A stretch of DNA of 18,884 nucleotides from CAZTVF01 sp964616985. GTDB taxonomy: Bacteria > Planctomycetota > Phycisphaerae > SM23-33. The notes below the pieces were generated by a model. It searched no databases, was not told the DNA's origin, and was given only the letters and a program-made list of their open reading frames with translations. Of the stretch, positions 1 through 7,515 are shown piece after piece. Where the stretch lies: NCBI GenBank assembly GCA_964616985.1, contig CAZTVF010000104.1, positions 1 to 18,884 of the forward strand, written 5' to 3'. Position 1 is the first letter of the stretch; every line of letters begins with the position of its first letter. Both the position numbers and the translations under genes were made by a program.

Positions 1-533
1 CAAACGGCAAGGTAGCAAGCAAACGAAGATCTTGAAAACAGCAAGGCACGCAAGGCAAAGACGATCTTTTGGGGCTTGTCGTTCTGAATTTCACTTCGAT
101 ATTCGAGATTCCTTGTTCTGCGGTTCTGCGGTTCGCTGCTTCTTCGCCCCCAGCGCATAGACCGTCATGATGAATGGGGCACGTGGAAGGTCCCAAAGGC
201 CGTTCGCTCCGAAGGAGCGTTTGACGCTTAGCCGGGGGCAAGCGAAGCGTAGCCCCCGGATATGCGGCTCAATGATCCGCCGCCCCAGCGGGGCGGCTGG
301 GGGTGTAGGAACAGTCGGCGGCCGATGGTTCCAGCCGCCCCGCTGGGGCGGCGATCTACCGGGGGCTGTTCCGGGGGCTGCGGCCGGGTACGGCCTTGCC
401 CCCGGCTACGCGCCTTGCGGCCCTTCGGGCCCAGCACGGTGGCCTCTGCGCCTCTGCGGTCAGCTTTCGACCCGAATGCGGCATGCCAGAAACTGTGGGC
501 ACACCGCTGTTGGCTCAAGTGCCCTGAATGCAA
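1..533. other. Gene-free spacer with GC-rich hairpin repeats
   Basis: I see no credible gene in this stretch; open frames across it give low-complexity Pro/Gly/Arg translations typical of repeats. Positions 1-170 are plain, apart from a tandem octamer (TTCTGCGG twice at 116-131). Positions 205-352 hold short hairpins: CGCTCC-GAA-GGAGCG (205-219), CCGGGGGC (232-239) pairing with GCCCCCGG (252-259), and two mirrored copies of CCGCCCC with a 3-nt loop and GGGGCGG (280-296 and 335-351). CCTCTGCG occurs in tandem near 443-458. It reads as a repeat-rich spacer. Confidence 0.6.
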
Positions 534-562
534 TTCTCATCCCGCCTGCACTTCGTTATCAT
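534..562 (+). promoter_or_regulatory. Candidate sigma-70-type promoter for the phosphoesterase gene
   Basis: TTCTCA (534-539, four of six matches to TTGACA) is followed by a 17-nt spacer and TATCAT (557-562, five of six matches to TATAAT). Transcription would start near 569, about 19 nt before the GTG start at 588. This placement supports the downstream start over the ATG at 528. It is a pattern match only. Confidence 0.35.
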
Positions 563-587
563 GTCTCCTCTTATCGAAGGAGTTGCC

Positions 588-2057
588 GTGAAAGCTTTCC
601 GTCTGCTGGTGATCACCGACGTTCATTACGCTCCGGGCGGGCCCGATGCCGGCACGCGCCGGTGCTCCATGGGTCTGGAACTGCTCCGCCGCGCGATCGA
701 GGACGCCCGCCTGCAGGGGGGCTTCGACGCGATCGCACTGCTCGGCGACCTGCTCAACGACGCCACGCGAAGCGATTCGCCCCAGGCCCTCGAGGCCATC
801 CGCACCACGCTGCGCGAAGCCGCCGGCGAGTGCCCGCTGCTGCTCGTCCCCGGCAACCATGACGGCGATGCCGCCAACATGCTCCGCCTCCTGGGTCGCC
901 AGGCCGGCCTGCACCGCCTGGGCGGCTACCGGTTCATCACCTTCGCCGATTCCTATGCCGGCGGCGACATCTGCACCCGCAGCGTCGAAGACCGCCGCCA
1001 GTTCGAGACCTGGGCCAGCCCCTCCGAGGGCCCCGTCATCGTGCTGCAGCACAACCCGATGAACCCGGCCATCGCCTGCGATTACCCCTACATGCTCACC
1101 AACCGCGAGGCGGTGATGGCCGATTACACGCGGTTCAACGTCCTGCTGTCCATCAGCGGGCACTTCCACCCCGGCCAGCCGCTCAACGAGGCGGGCAAGG
1201 TGAAGTACTTCACGGCGCCTTCGCTGTGCGACGCGCCGTTCCAGTACGCGCTGGTCACCCTGGAGGGCAAGAATGTGAGCGTCCAGACGCAGGCGCTGCA
1301 GTTCGCCCCCACGCCCCCCGTGGTGGATTACCACACGCACACCGAGTTCGCCTACTGCGGGCGGGACATCACGGCTGCCAAGGTCATCGAACGGGCCCGC
1401 ATGTTCGGACTTTCCAGCGTCTGCCTCACCGAACATGCGCCGCAGCTCTATTGCCGCAACGAGGATTTCTGGTCGGCCAAGCATATCCTCACGCCCGCCC
1501 TGTGGCGTAGCGACGAGCACAGCCGCATGGCCGCCTTCCGCCGCCAGGTCGTGCCGCTGCGCAGCGATTTCGTGAAGATCGGGCTTGAGGTGGAGCTCGA
1601 CGGCGAGGGCCAGCTGACGATCCGCGACGAGGACCGCGACGTGTGCGACATCCTGGTCGGGGCGGTGCACTGGGTGCGGCCGGACCTGAAGGACCTCACC
1701 GACGCGCAGGTGACGTCGGAGTTCATGAAGATCGTCGAGGGCCTGCTGGGACGGGGCATCGACATCCTGGCCCACCCGCTTCGTTACTTCGCCGCCACCC
1801 GCCGCCCCGAGCCGGTGGAACTGTACGCGCCGCTGGCGTCGGCGCTCGCGTCGGCCGGGGTGGCCGCGGAGATCAACTACCACATCCTGAGCCCGCAACC
1901 GGGATTCTTCGCCGAGTGCCTCGCGCGGGGCGTGAAGATCGCGTTCGGGTCGGACGCGCACCTGACGCACGAGATGTCGGCATTGGCCCCGCACCTGGCG
2001 CTGCTGCGGCAGCTGGCAGGGCGGCAGGACGTGACCGACCTGCTCTATCTCCCTTAG
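588..2057 (+). CDS. Metallophosphoesterase-PHP domain fusion protein
   Basis: A 489-aa cytosolic protein (no signal peptide) with two metal-dependent phosphoesterase domains. Residues about 4-225 form a calcineurin-like phosphoesterase with D11-x-H13, G53-D54, G89-N-H-D92, H155 and G191-H-x-H194, the complete metal-ligand set. Residues about 245-475 form a PHP domain like histidinol-phosphatase and PolX-type hydrolases: H249-T-H251, E282-H283, E334/E336, H361, H396 and D456-A-H458. Both sites look intact, so two hydrolytic activities on phosphomono- or diesters are expected; the substrate cannot be read from sequence. I chose the GTG at 588 because GAAGGAG (576-582) lies 5 nt upstream and the conserved domain starts at once; an in-frame ATG at 528 would add 20 unconvincing residues. 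It appears monocistronic. The following gene makes cyclic-di-GMP, but a functional link is only a thought. Confidence 0.9.
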   Translation: MKAFRLLVITDVHYAPGGPDAGTRRCSMGLELLRRAIEDARLQGGFDAIALLGDLLNDATRSDSPQALEAIRTTLREAAGECPLLLVPGNHDGDAANMLRLLGRQAGLHRLGGYRFITFADSYAGGDICTRSVEDRRQFETWASPSEGPVIVLQHNPMNPAIACDYPYMLTNREAVMADYTRFNVLLSISGHFHPGQPLNEAGKVKYFTAPSLCDAPFQYALVTLEGKNVSVQTQALQFAPTPPVVDYHTHTEFAYCGRDITAAKVIERARMFGLSSVCLTEHAPQLYCRNEDFWSAKHILTPALWRSDEHSRMAAFRRQVVPLRSDFVKIGLEVELDGEGQLTIRDEDRDVCDILVGAVHWVRPDLKDLTDAQVTSEFMKIVEGLLGRGIDILAHPLRYFAATRRPEPVELYAPLASALASAGVAAEINYHILSPQPGFFAECLARGVKIAFGSDAHLTHEMSALAPHLALLRQLAGRQDVTDLLYLP

Positions 2058-2089
2058 ATTTATTAATGTTCATCAGTCATTCACCGATA

Positions 2090-2140
2090 AAACCATAGGT
2101 GCCGCCCCCCAGTGGCGGCGTTCGGGCAAGCCTTTGGTTT
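2090..2140 (+). promoter_or_regulatory. Possible structured leader before the diguanylate cyclase gene
   Basis: AAACCA (2090-2095) can pair with TGGTTT (2135-2140), enclosing a second stem GCCGCC (2101-2106) with GGCGGC (2114-2119). The fold ends 12 nt before the start codon of the response regulator gene. I do not recognise it as a known riboswitch; it lacks the conserved core of the GEMM cyclic-di-GMP aptamer. It may be a leader element or chance pairing. Confidence 0.25.
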
Positions 2141-2152
2141 GAGGTCGAGTGG

Positions 2153-3142
2153 ATGGCGAAAAGGGAACATAAGCAGATTCTCGTCGTGGATGATGACCCC
2201 GTCAGCCTGATGATGATCGTGGAGAACCTCACCGACGCCGGTTACGAGCCCCTGGCGGCGAACGATGCCTTCACGGCGCTGGGGCAGCTGCTGGAGCACG
2301 GGCCGCGAGTTGTCATCTCTGACTGGAACATGCCCAAGATGGACGGCTTGGCCCTGTGCCGCCAGATTCGCCTGCAGCCCTCGCAACTGTACGTCTACTT
2401 CCTGATGCTCACGGTGGAGTCCGACAAGGACCGCCTGGTGACGGCCTTTGACGCCGGCGTGGACGACTTCGTCTCCAAGCCCTGCCACTGCGGGGAACTG
2501 CTGGGCCGCGTTCGCGCGGGCGTGCGACTGGTGGAGATGTACGATGAACTGCTCGAACGCACCGCCTGCTCGCAGCAGCTCAATTCCGAGCTCGTCCGCC
2601 TCAACGCCAGGCTTCAGCAGGCCGCGACGACCGACGACCTGACCGGGCTGTGCAACCGGCGCCAGGCGATGATCCGACTCAACGAGCAGTGGGATCTCGC
2701 CCGCCGCTACGGCACCGACTTCGCCGTCGCGATGGTCGACGTGGACCACTTCAAGGCCGTCAACGACGCCTACGGCCACGTCAAGGGCGACGAGTGCCTG
2801 CAGAAGTTGGCGGAGATACTGGCTCGCAACGTCCGAGGCACGGACATCGTCTGCCGCGTCGGCGGGGAGGAATTCCTGATCCTGTTCCCCAGCCAGAACG
2901 CCCGCAGCGCGATGGTCTGCGTCGAGCGGTGCCGCCAGGCGGTCGAATCGGGACTCGTGATCGACCCGGCGCAGAGCCAGCCCATCACGATCAGCATCGG
3001 ACTCTCGCAGTTCAGCCGCGACTTCACCGTCGCCGACGATCTCCTCCGCGCCGCCGACACCTGCCTCTATGATGCCAAGCACCAGGGGCGCAATCGCACC
3101 ATCGTCTTCTCGCCCACGGCCGCCATCGCCGCACCGGTGTGA
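2153..3142 (+). CDS. Response regulator with GGDEF domain (diguanylate cyclase)
   Basis: A 329-aa cytosolic signalling protein. Residues 7-125 are a CheY-like receiver with acidic pocket D13/D14/D15, phosphoacceptor D57, T87 and K109-P110. A short helical linker (about 126-155, LLERTACSQQLNSELVRLNA) leads to a GGDEF domain (about 158-318) opening with DDLTGLCNRR and carrying the signature GGEEF at 237-241. This active form converts two GTP to cyclic-di-GMP. The inhibitory I-site RxxD is present as RGTD (228-231), exactly five residues before GGEEF, so product inhibition is likely. The domain order matches PleD/WspR-like enzymes with a single receiver. No partner histidine kinase lies in the window. 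I chose the ATG at 2153 because the receiver fold begins within a few residues; the upstream in-frame ATG at 2099 would translate the leader. Confidence 0.95.
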   Translation: MAKREHKQILVVDDDPVSLMMIVENLTDAGYEPLAANDAFTALGQLLEHGPRVVISDWNMPKMDGLALCRQIRLQPSQLYVYFLMLTVESDKDRLVTAFDAGVDDFVSKPCHCGELLGRVRAGVRLVEMYDELLERTACSQQLNSELVRLNARLQQAATTDDLTGLCNRRQAMIRLNEQWDLARRYGTDFAVAMVDVDHFKAVNDAYGHVKGDECLQKLAEILARNVRGTDIVCRVGGEEFLILFPSQNARSAMVCVERCRQAVESGLVIDPAQSQPITISIGLSQFSRDFTVADDLLRAADTCLYDAKHQGRNRTIVFSPTAAIAAPV

Positions 3143-3155
3143 GCGCGGGGCCCAT

Positions 3156-3210
3156 TGATGGGCGGCGGCCTTTCTGCCTCCGGCAGGGGAGCCTTGGCCG
3201 CCGCCATCAA
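3156..3210. terminator. Long inverted repeat after the diguanylate cyclase gene, possible terminator
   Basis: TTGATGGGCGGCGGCC (3156-3171) is complementary to GGCCGCCGCCATCAA (3196-3210) except for one bulged G. The loop holds a small hairpin CTGCC-TCC-GGCAG (3175-3187). It starts 13 nt after the stop codon. There is no T-tract, so classical intrinsic termination is uncertain; it could be a palindromic repeat or an mRNA 3'-end stabiliser. Confidence 0.4.
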
Positions 3211-3374
3211 CGTTGTGAGCCCGGCGGCCTATGCTGATCCCCAGGGCGCTCGCCCATTCGTCTTCATCTCGTCACCTCGCCAATTTAACAGCGCCGCGTC
3301 GCTCGCCGCGGTGTTCTACCTATCATTCGCGTAAAACCCACGCGGGCCACCCGCCCGCGAGACAGGGAGCCATC

Positions 3375-4280
3375 ATGTGTGAGTCTAACCGTCGCATCGC
3401 AATTCGCTTTCCCACGTGGGCCAGGCTCTGCGGCGTAGCATGTTCGTTGACGCTTGCGCTTGCCCTGGCCGCCAGCGCCGAAGGCCCTGCGGCGTCGGCG
3501 CCGGCAAGCACACCGGCCTCGGCCTCCTTTGAGAGCGACGAAGCCGGGCTGACCGAACAGATCATCGACGTGAAAGATCCCGCCGCCAATCTCTACTCCG
3601 CGACCATGCCGGCCGGCGATGGCTGGAAGATGCGGCTGCTGATCGAGAGCGTCTACGACCCCAGCAAGAACAAGCCCTTCGACCACGTCCGTTCGATCGT
3701 GCCGCTGAACCCCGCGGGCAAGAAAGACGGCGAGGAGCAGTTCCGCGTGCCGTACGACTCGACGGTCTTTCACACCGTCCCCTGGAAGGACGGCCTCAAG
3801 GACGGCGTGGAGAGGCTTTACCGTCGCGGCCGCGAGGGCCGCAATCTCGAATACGAGATCCCCTGGAAGGGCGGGAAGATCGACGGCGTCAAGAAGAGCT
3901 ATTTCCCCAACGGCGACGTGATGGCCACCGCCAGCTACGTCAGCGGCAACCTCGACGGCGAGTCGATCCTCTACTCCCGCGAAGGCAAGGTTGAGCGCAA
4001 GAGCCTCTTCAAGGCCGGCAAACGCGACGGGCCCTCCATCGACTACTGGCCGTCAGGGCAGGTGAAACGCAACACGCCTTTCAAGGCCGGGCTGATCGAG
4101 GGCGCCGCGCAGGAGTTCTACGACAGCGGCCAGCTCAAGCGCGAACTGCCTCACAAGAACAACCTGCAGCACGGCGTCGAGAAGCAGTACGGCGCCGACG
4201 GCAAGATCGAAAAGACGAAGTACTGGATCGACGGCAACGAGACGTCCGAGGCCGATTTCAAGGCCAAGTTCAAGCCATAG
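3375..4280 (+). CDS. Exported MORN/YwqK-type repeat protein
   Basis: A 301-aa protein with an N-terminal signal peptide (basic start, hydrophobic stretch about 19-33, small residues to about 35, ending ALAASA), then an Ala/Pro/Ser-rich linker. From about residue 135 to 290 it has about six repeats of 22-24 residues built on a xxGxxDGxxxxYxxxGxx pattern (for example KAGKRDGPSIDYWPSGQVK), the MORN-variant repeat of the YwqK family. Such repeats are thin beta-hairpin modules; no catalytic residues are apparent and the role is unknown. The ATG at 3375 is preceded by CAGGGAG (3363-3369); upstream in-frame codons at 3231-3374 translate to non-protein-like sequence and would bury the signal peptide. 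The gene ends 9 nt before the beta-helix gene, so the two are probably co-transcribed and act together outside the cytoplasm. Confidence 0.85.
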   Translation: MCESNRRIAIRFPTWARLCGVACSLTLALALAASAEGPAASAPASTPASASFESDEAGLTEQIIDVKDPAANLYSATMPAGDGWKMRLLIESVYDPSKNKPFDHVRSIVPLNPAGKKDGEEQFRVPYDSTVFHTVPWKDGLKDGVERLYRRGREGRNLEYEIPWKGGKIDGVKKSYFPNGDVMATASYVSGNLDGESILYSREGKVERKSLFKAGKRDGPSIDYWPSGQVKRNTPFKAGLIEGAAQEFYDSGQLKRELPHKNNLQHGVEKQYGADGKIEKTKYWIDGNETSEADFKAKFKP

Positions 4281-4289
4281 GAGCGGTCG

Positions 4290-6665
4290 ATGAACCGTGC
4301 GATAATTACAGCGTCCCTCGTTCTTCTGGTGTCGGCGGGCATGGCGGCTGCGGAGCGGCCGCAGATCGCGAACGTTCACCCGGATTTCCCGATGGATCTG
4401 CAGGGCAACGCGGCGCCGCACATCATCACGGGTGAGGGCTTCGAGCCCAACGCCACCGAGGTGTGGACGTGGAGCCCAAAGAACGACGACGAGACCGTCA
4501 AGGCCGCCGCCGAAAAGCTCGGCGAGGCCACGGCCCCGCTGCCGGCGGAGCCCCCAAAGGGAGCCTCCAAGATCGCGCCGCTGGACGTGGAGAAGCAGGT
4601 CATCGTCGCCCATCTCAACGGCTGCGTGGTGTGGGTCAAGACGAAGGAGGGCTTCTCCAAGCCCTACCTGTTCAACGTGGCCAAGCCCTTCTGGCTGTCG
4701 GAGGCGAAGGTGCAGCAGGGGGCCTTGATGCACGCGTACGGCTTTGGGCTGCGGCCCGCGCACGCGGGGCCGGTGCGGTACGAACCCAAGCCCCCGTGCC
4801 AGGTGGTGATGAAGAACAAGGACCGCACGGTCTTCGCCAAGGTCATCCGCGAGGGGCGGTCTACCACATGGATCGCTGACAGCAGGCTGGTGTACTTCGA
4901 ACTGCCTTTCGATATCCCCGTGGGAAGCTACACCCTCTACTTCCACAACGGCCGGGGCGGGGAACTCGGCTGGCGCAAGGCCGGCGAGGTCGAGATCACG
5001 CCGCTGGTCAAGCTCGAAGAGAACATCATCGACGCCCGCAAGCACGGCGCCGTCGGCGACGGCCTGGCCGATGACACCGGCGCGCTCAAGAAGGCCATCG
5101 CCGCCGCCGGCGCGGGCGGCGTGGTGTTCCTGCCGCCGGGCACCTACCGCACCCGAGAGACGGTCGTGCTGCCGGCGGGCGTGAGCCTCCGCGGGGCCGG
5201 CCGCGACCAGAGCATCCTCGAGGGCTTTGACTTCGACCCGAGCCAGAAGCCCTGCGCCCTGGTGCGCATGGGCAGCGACACCGGGCTGGATTCGCTCGCC
5301 CTTGAGGGGGCGGTCTCCACAGGCGTCGCCGCCGGGGCCATGGTTCGCATCGAGGGCGAGGCCAAGGGCCAGGCTGCCCGGAACGTGCGGATCCTGTCCT
5401 GCCGCATCCGCCCGCTGGAGGAAGAGCCCGCCACCCGCCGCACGTGGTACCTGCAGGCGATCAACATCGACAGCGTCCGCAACTTCACGCTGAACAACAA
5501 CGAGCTTTACGGTTCGCTGTGGTTCTGGCGCGGCGAGCGGATGGAGATCATCCGCAACAAGTGGCATGACTGCACGCATCAGATCGTGGTGTCGATCCAC
5601 GGCTGGGCGATCGATTCGCTGCTGGACTCGAACATCTTCAGCGACACGCCCGGGCGCGTATGCTTCTACCCGATGCGGCACTGCTACATCCGCTTCAACG
5701 AGGTTCACCAGGCGTTCCGCGGCACGTGGACCAACGCGGAGGAAATCTTCCTCGTTCACGGCACGTACGAGAAGGAGAAGAAGTTCACCTCCTTCGCCAC
5801 CGGCGGCGGCGAGGCCACGATCACCGACGCCAACCAGCGGTGGCAGGACAACCTGCTGAAGAACCTGACGGTCATGATCATCTCCGGCAGGGGCTTCGGG
5901 CAGTACCGCTTCGTCACCGCCAACACGGCGGACACGATTACGGTGGACCGTCCCTGGAACGTGGCCCCCGATGCCACCAGCGAGTACTGCGTGGGAATGC
6001 TCTATACGGAGAACGCATTCTACGGCAACCTGAACAACAGCCCGCTGCGGATGTCGCTGTGGATGGACGTGGTGGCCAACGTGGTCGACATGCAGCGAGA
6101 CGTGAACGCCAAGGGCATCGACGTCTGGGGCACCGACAGCAGCACCACCGCCCCGGCCGAGCCCAACAAGCCCCGCGACACGAATGACTTCCTGCCCGCC
6201 TACTACAACATGATCGTCAACAGTTGGATGGACGGCAGCATGATCCACATGCTGTCGGGGTCCAATGCATCCAACGCGCACGTGGGGCCGCCGATGTTCG
6301 GCAACTACGTGGTCCGCAACAAGATTCGCCAGCCGCACGAGGCGCACACCGGCTTCGATCACAATCCGCGCGCCACCGGCGGCGTCATCGTCGGCGGCCG
6401 CCTGCGAAGCGCAAAGAAGGACCAGCCCAGTCCGCGGGTGGGAGCCGCCTACACCATTGTCGCCAGCAACTACCTCTCCTCGACGCCTCTGGGCCTGCTG
6501 ATCACCGACGTCGTCCGCAAGACCTTCGTCCTGGGCAACGAGTTCCAGGACGTGGCTCAGCCGCTGCTCGATTTCGGCTCGCAGACCTTCATCAAGGGCA
6601 ACACCATCTACAGCCTCGACAAGGACGGCGAGCACGTCAAGCCGCTGGCGGAGGAAGGGAAGTAG
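4290..6665 (+). CDS. Exported parallel beta-helix protein, pectate lyase superfamily
   Basis: A 791-aa secreted protein. Residues 1-21 are a signal peptide ending GMAAA. Residues about 24-240 look like one or two immunoglobulin/IPT-like beta-sandwich modules (PQIANVHP; EGFEPNATEVW). At residue 245 a pectate-lyase-3-type domain begins with IIDARKHGAVGDGLADDTGA, followed by AAGAGGVVFLPPGTYR and LPAGVSLRGAG, the classic opening of right-handed beta-helix enzymes. Repeated N-rich rungs (NNNELYG, DSNIFSDTPG, GNEFQD) continue to about residue 785. This implies binding or cleavage of an acidic polysaccharide, but substrate and catalytic residues cannot be assigned; it could also be a non-catalytic structural beta-helix. 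TAGGAG (4278-4283) precedes the ATG, 9 nt after the MORN-repeat gene. Confidence 0.85.
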   Translation: MNRAIITASLVLLVSAGMAAAERPQIANVHPDFPMDLQGNAAPHIITGEGFEPNATEVWTWSPKNDDETVKAAAEKLGEATAPLPAEPPKGASKIAPLDVEKQVIVAHLNGCVVWVKTKEGFSKPYLFNVAKPFWLSEAKVQQGALMHAYGFGLRPAHAGPVRYEPKPPCQVVMKNKDRTVFAKVIREGRSTTWIADSRLVYFELPFDIPVGSYTLYFHNGRGGELGWRKAGEVEITPLVKLEENIIDARKHGAVGDGLADDTGALKKAIAAAGAGGVVFLPPGTYRTRETVVLPAGVSLRGAGRDQSILEGFDFDPSQKPCALVRMGSDTGLDSLALEGAVSTGVAAGAMVRIEGEAKGQAARNVRILSCRIRPLEEEPATRRTWYLQAINIDSVRNFTLNNNELYGSLWFWRGERMEIIRNKWHDCTHQIVVSIHGWAIDSLLDSNIFSDTPGRVCFYPMRHCYIRFNEVHQAFRGTWTNAEEIFLVHGTYEKEKKFTSFATGGGEATITDANQRWQDNLLKNLTVMIISGRGFGQYRFVTANTADTITVDRPWNVAPDATSEYCVGMLYTENAFYGNLNNSPLRMSLWMDVVANVVDMQRDVNAKGIDVWGTDSSTTAPAEPNKPRDTNDFLPAYYNMIVNSWMDGSMIHMLSGSNASNAHVGPPMFGNYVVRNKIRQPHEAHTGFDHNPRATGGVIVGGRLRSAKKDQPSPRVGAAYTIVASNYLSSTPLGLLITDVVRKTFVLGNEFQDVAQPLLDFGSQTFIKGNTIYSLDKDGEHVKPLAEEGK

Positions 6666-6686
6666 CGTCTTTCTGCCTGCAGTTCG

Positions 6687-7230
6687 GCAACCGCGGAGCG
6701 GTTGGAATAGCATAGCCTCGGGTTGCGAGCGTAAGCGAGCTACCCGTGGCAGGGATTGTGGCGCATGCCGCAACCGCGGAGCGATTGGTTAACATCGAGG
6801 CCCGGTCACCTCAAACGATTAACCAACCGCTACGCGGTTGACGTCATTGATGTCTATCTATATCCACGCGCTGCTCCCCGGGTAGGTCCACGGGTAGGTC
6901 GCTGCGCGACCAACCCGAGGCTAGAGCTATTCCGCCGCTCCGCGGCAGGGGTCGTGACGCGGCCGCAACCGCGGAGCGGTTGGAATAGCATAGCCTCGGG
7001 TTGCGAGCGCAAGCGAGCTACCCGTGGCAGGGATTGTGGCGCATGCCGCAACCGCGGAGCGGTTGGTTAACATCGACCCTTGTCACCTCGAACGATGAAC
7101 CAACCGCTACGCGGTTGAACGTCATTGATCTCTGTCTACGGGTGGGTCCCACGCGCAGCTCCACGGGTAGGTCGCTGCGCGACCAACCCGAGGCTAAAGC
7201 GATCGGGCCGCCTCCGCGGCAGGGATGCCC
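6687..7230. repeat. Tandemly duplicated block, unit about 278 bp
   Basis: Copy A starts at 6687 and copy B at 6965. Over the first 112 nt (6687-6798 versus 6965-7076) I count two mismatches; a 37-nt stretch (6887-6923 versus 7160-7196) is identical; the rest is diverged with small indels. Each unit contains stacked hairpins with 3-nt loops: AACCGC-GGA-GCGGTT at the unit start and again (with a G-to-A change in copy A) about 85 nt on, AACCGC-TAC-GCGGTT, and GGTCGC-TGC-GCGACC. It is not a CRISPR array because units are long and there are no regular unique spacers. The hairpin style is shared with the spacer at 205-352. Confidence 0.8.
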
Positions 7231-7273
7231 CTCGAGCCTGGTAGTTCATCACAATCGAATATGTGAGTGCGTC

Positions 7274-7354
7274 TGGCAGCGGCTTGCCGTTCGGCGCTGT
7301 AGAGGCCCAAGGCGTCACCCACGTCTGACAGCGCCGAACGGCAAGCCACCGCCA
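7274..7354. repeat. 81-bp near-perfect palindrome, possible bidirectional terminator
   Basis: Arms of 27 nt (7274-7300 and 7328-7354) match at 25 of 27 positions; the inner 20 (GGCTTGCCGTTCGGCGCTGT, 7281-7300) are perfectly complementary to 7328-7347. The loop is 27 nt. It sits between two convergent genes, a position suited to stopping transcription from both sides, though there is no T-tract. A small non-autonomous palindromic element is the alternative; I see no flanking target duplication. Confidence 0.75.
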
Positions 7355-7410
7355 AGGCCTTACTCCCAGAATCAAGCGTGAAGGGCTACTAGCCGTATGC
7401 CGCCAAACCC

Positions 7411-7486
7411 CTCTTTCTTCTTCTTCCTCTTCCGCCCATTGCCAATTGCCAATTGCCTATTGCCTTCTTCTTCTTCTTCTTCTTCT
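7411..7486. repeat. Simple sequence repeats: TTC tracts and ATTGCCA heptamers
   Basis: TTC-rich tracts lie at about 7414-7430 and 7465-7486, on either side of a heptamer series ATTGCCA, ATTGCCA, ATTGCCT, ATTGCC (7438-7464). The stretch lies just beyond the stop codon of the minus-strand glycoside hydrolase gene. Confidence 0.85.
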
Positions 7487-7515
7487 CCGCGATCTCTGCG
7501 GTGAACTCCCCGCGC

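Larger units (their letters stand above)
6666..7515. other. Convergent spacer rich in repeats, no gene
   Basis: This 850-bp gap separates the 3' ends of the beta-helix gene (plus) and the glycoside hydrolase gene (minus). It holds a duplicated block (6687-7230), an 81-bp palindrome (7274-7354) and simple repeats (7411-7486), all listed separately. Open frames across it encode only repeat-derived Arg/Pro/Trp-rich strings and two near-identical peptides from the duplication, so I call no gene. Confidence 0.75.

Noticed and set aside
167..587. Protein-coding frames in the first spacer
   Set aside because: Their translations derive from palindromic GC repeats (PRWGG, QRGG-like strings) and stop making sense outside the hairpins.
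2090..2140. Cyclic-di-GMP (GEMM) riboswitch
   Set aside because: The position before a GGDEF gene is tempting, but the conserved aptamer core and tetraloop-receptor sequence are missing.
4053..6773. A 906-codon open frame on the minus strand opposite the beta-helix gene
   Set aside because: It mirrors the codon structure of a convincing plus-strand gene with signal peptide and recognised domain; its translation is His/Val/Asp/Arg-rich with no domain, as expected for an antisense frame in GC-rich DNA.
6687..7230. CRISPR array
   Set aside because: There are only two long units with diverged linkers, no regular 25-40-nt repeats with unique spacers, and no cas genes.
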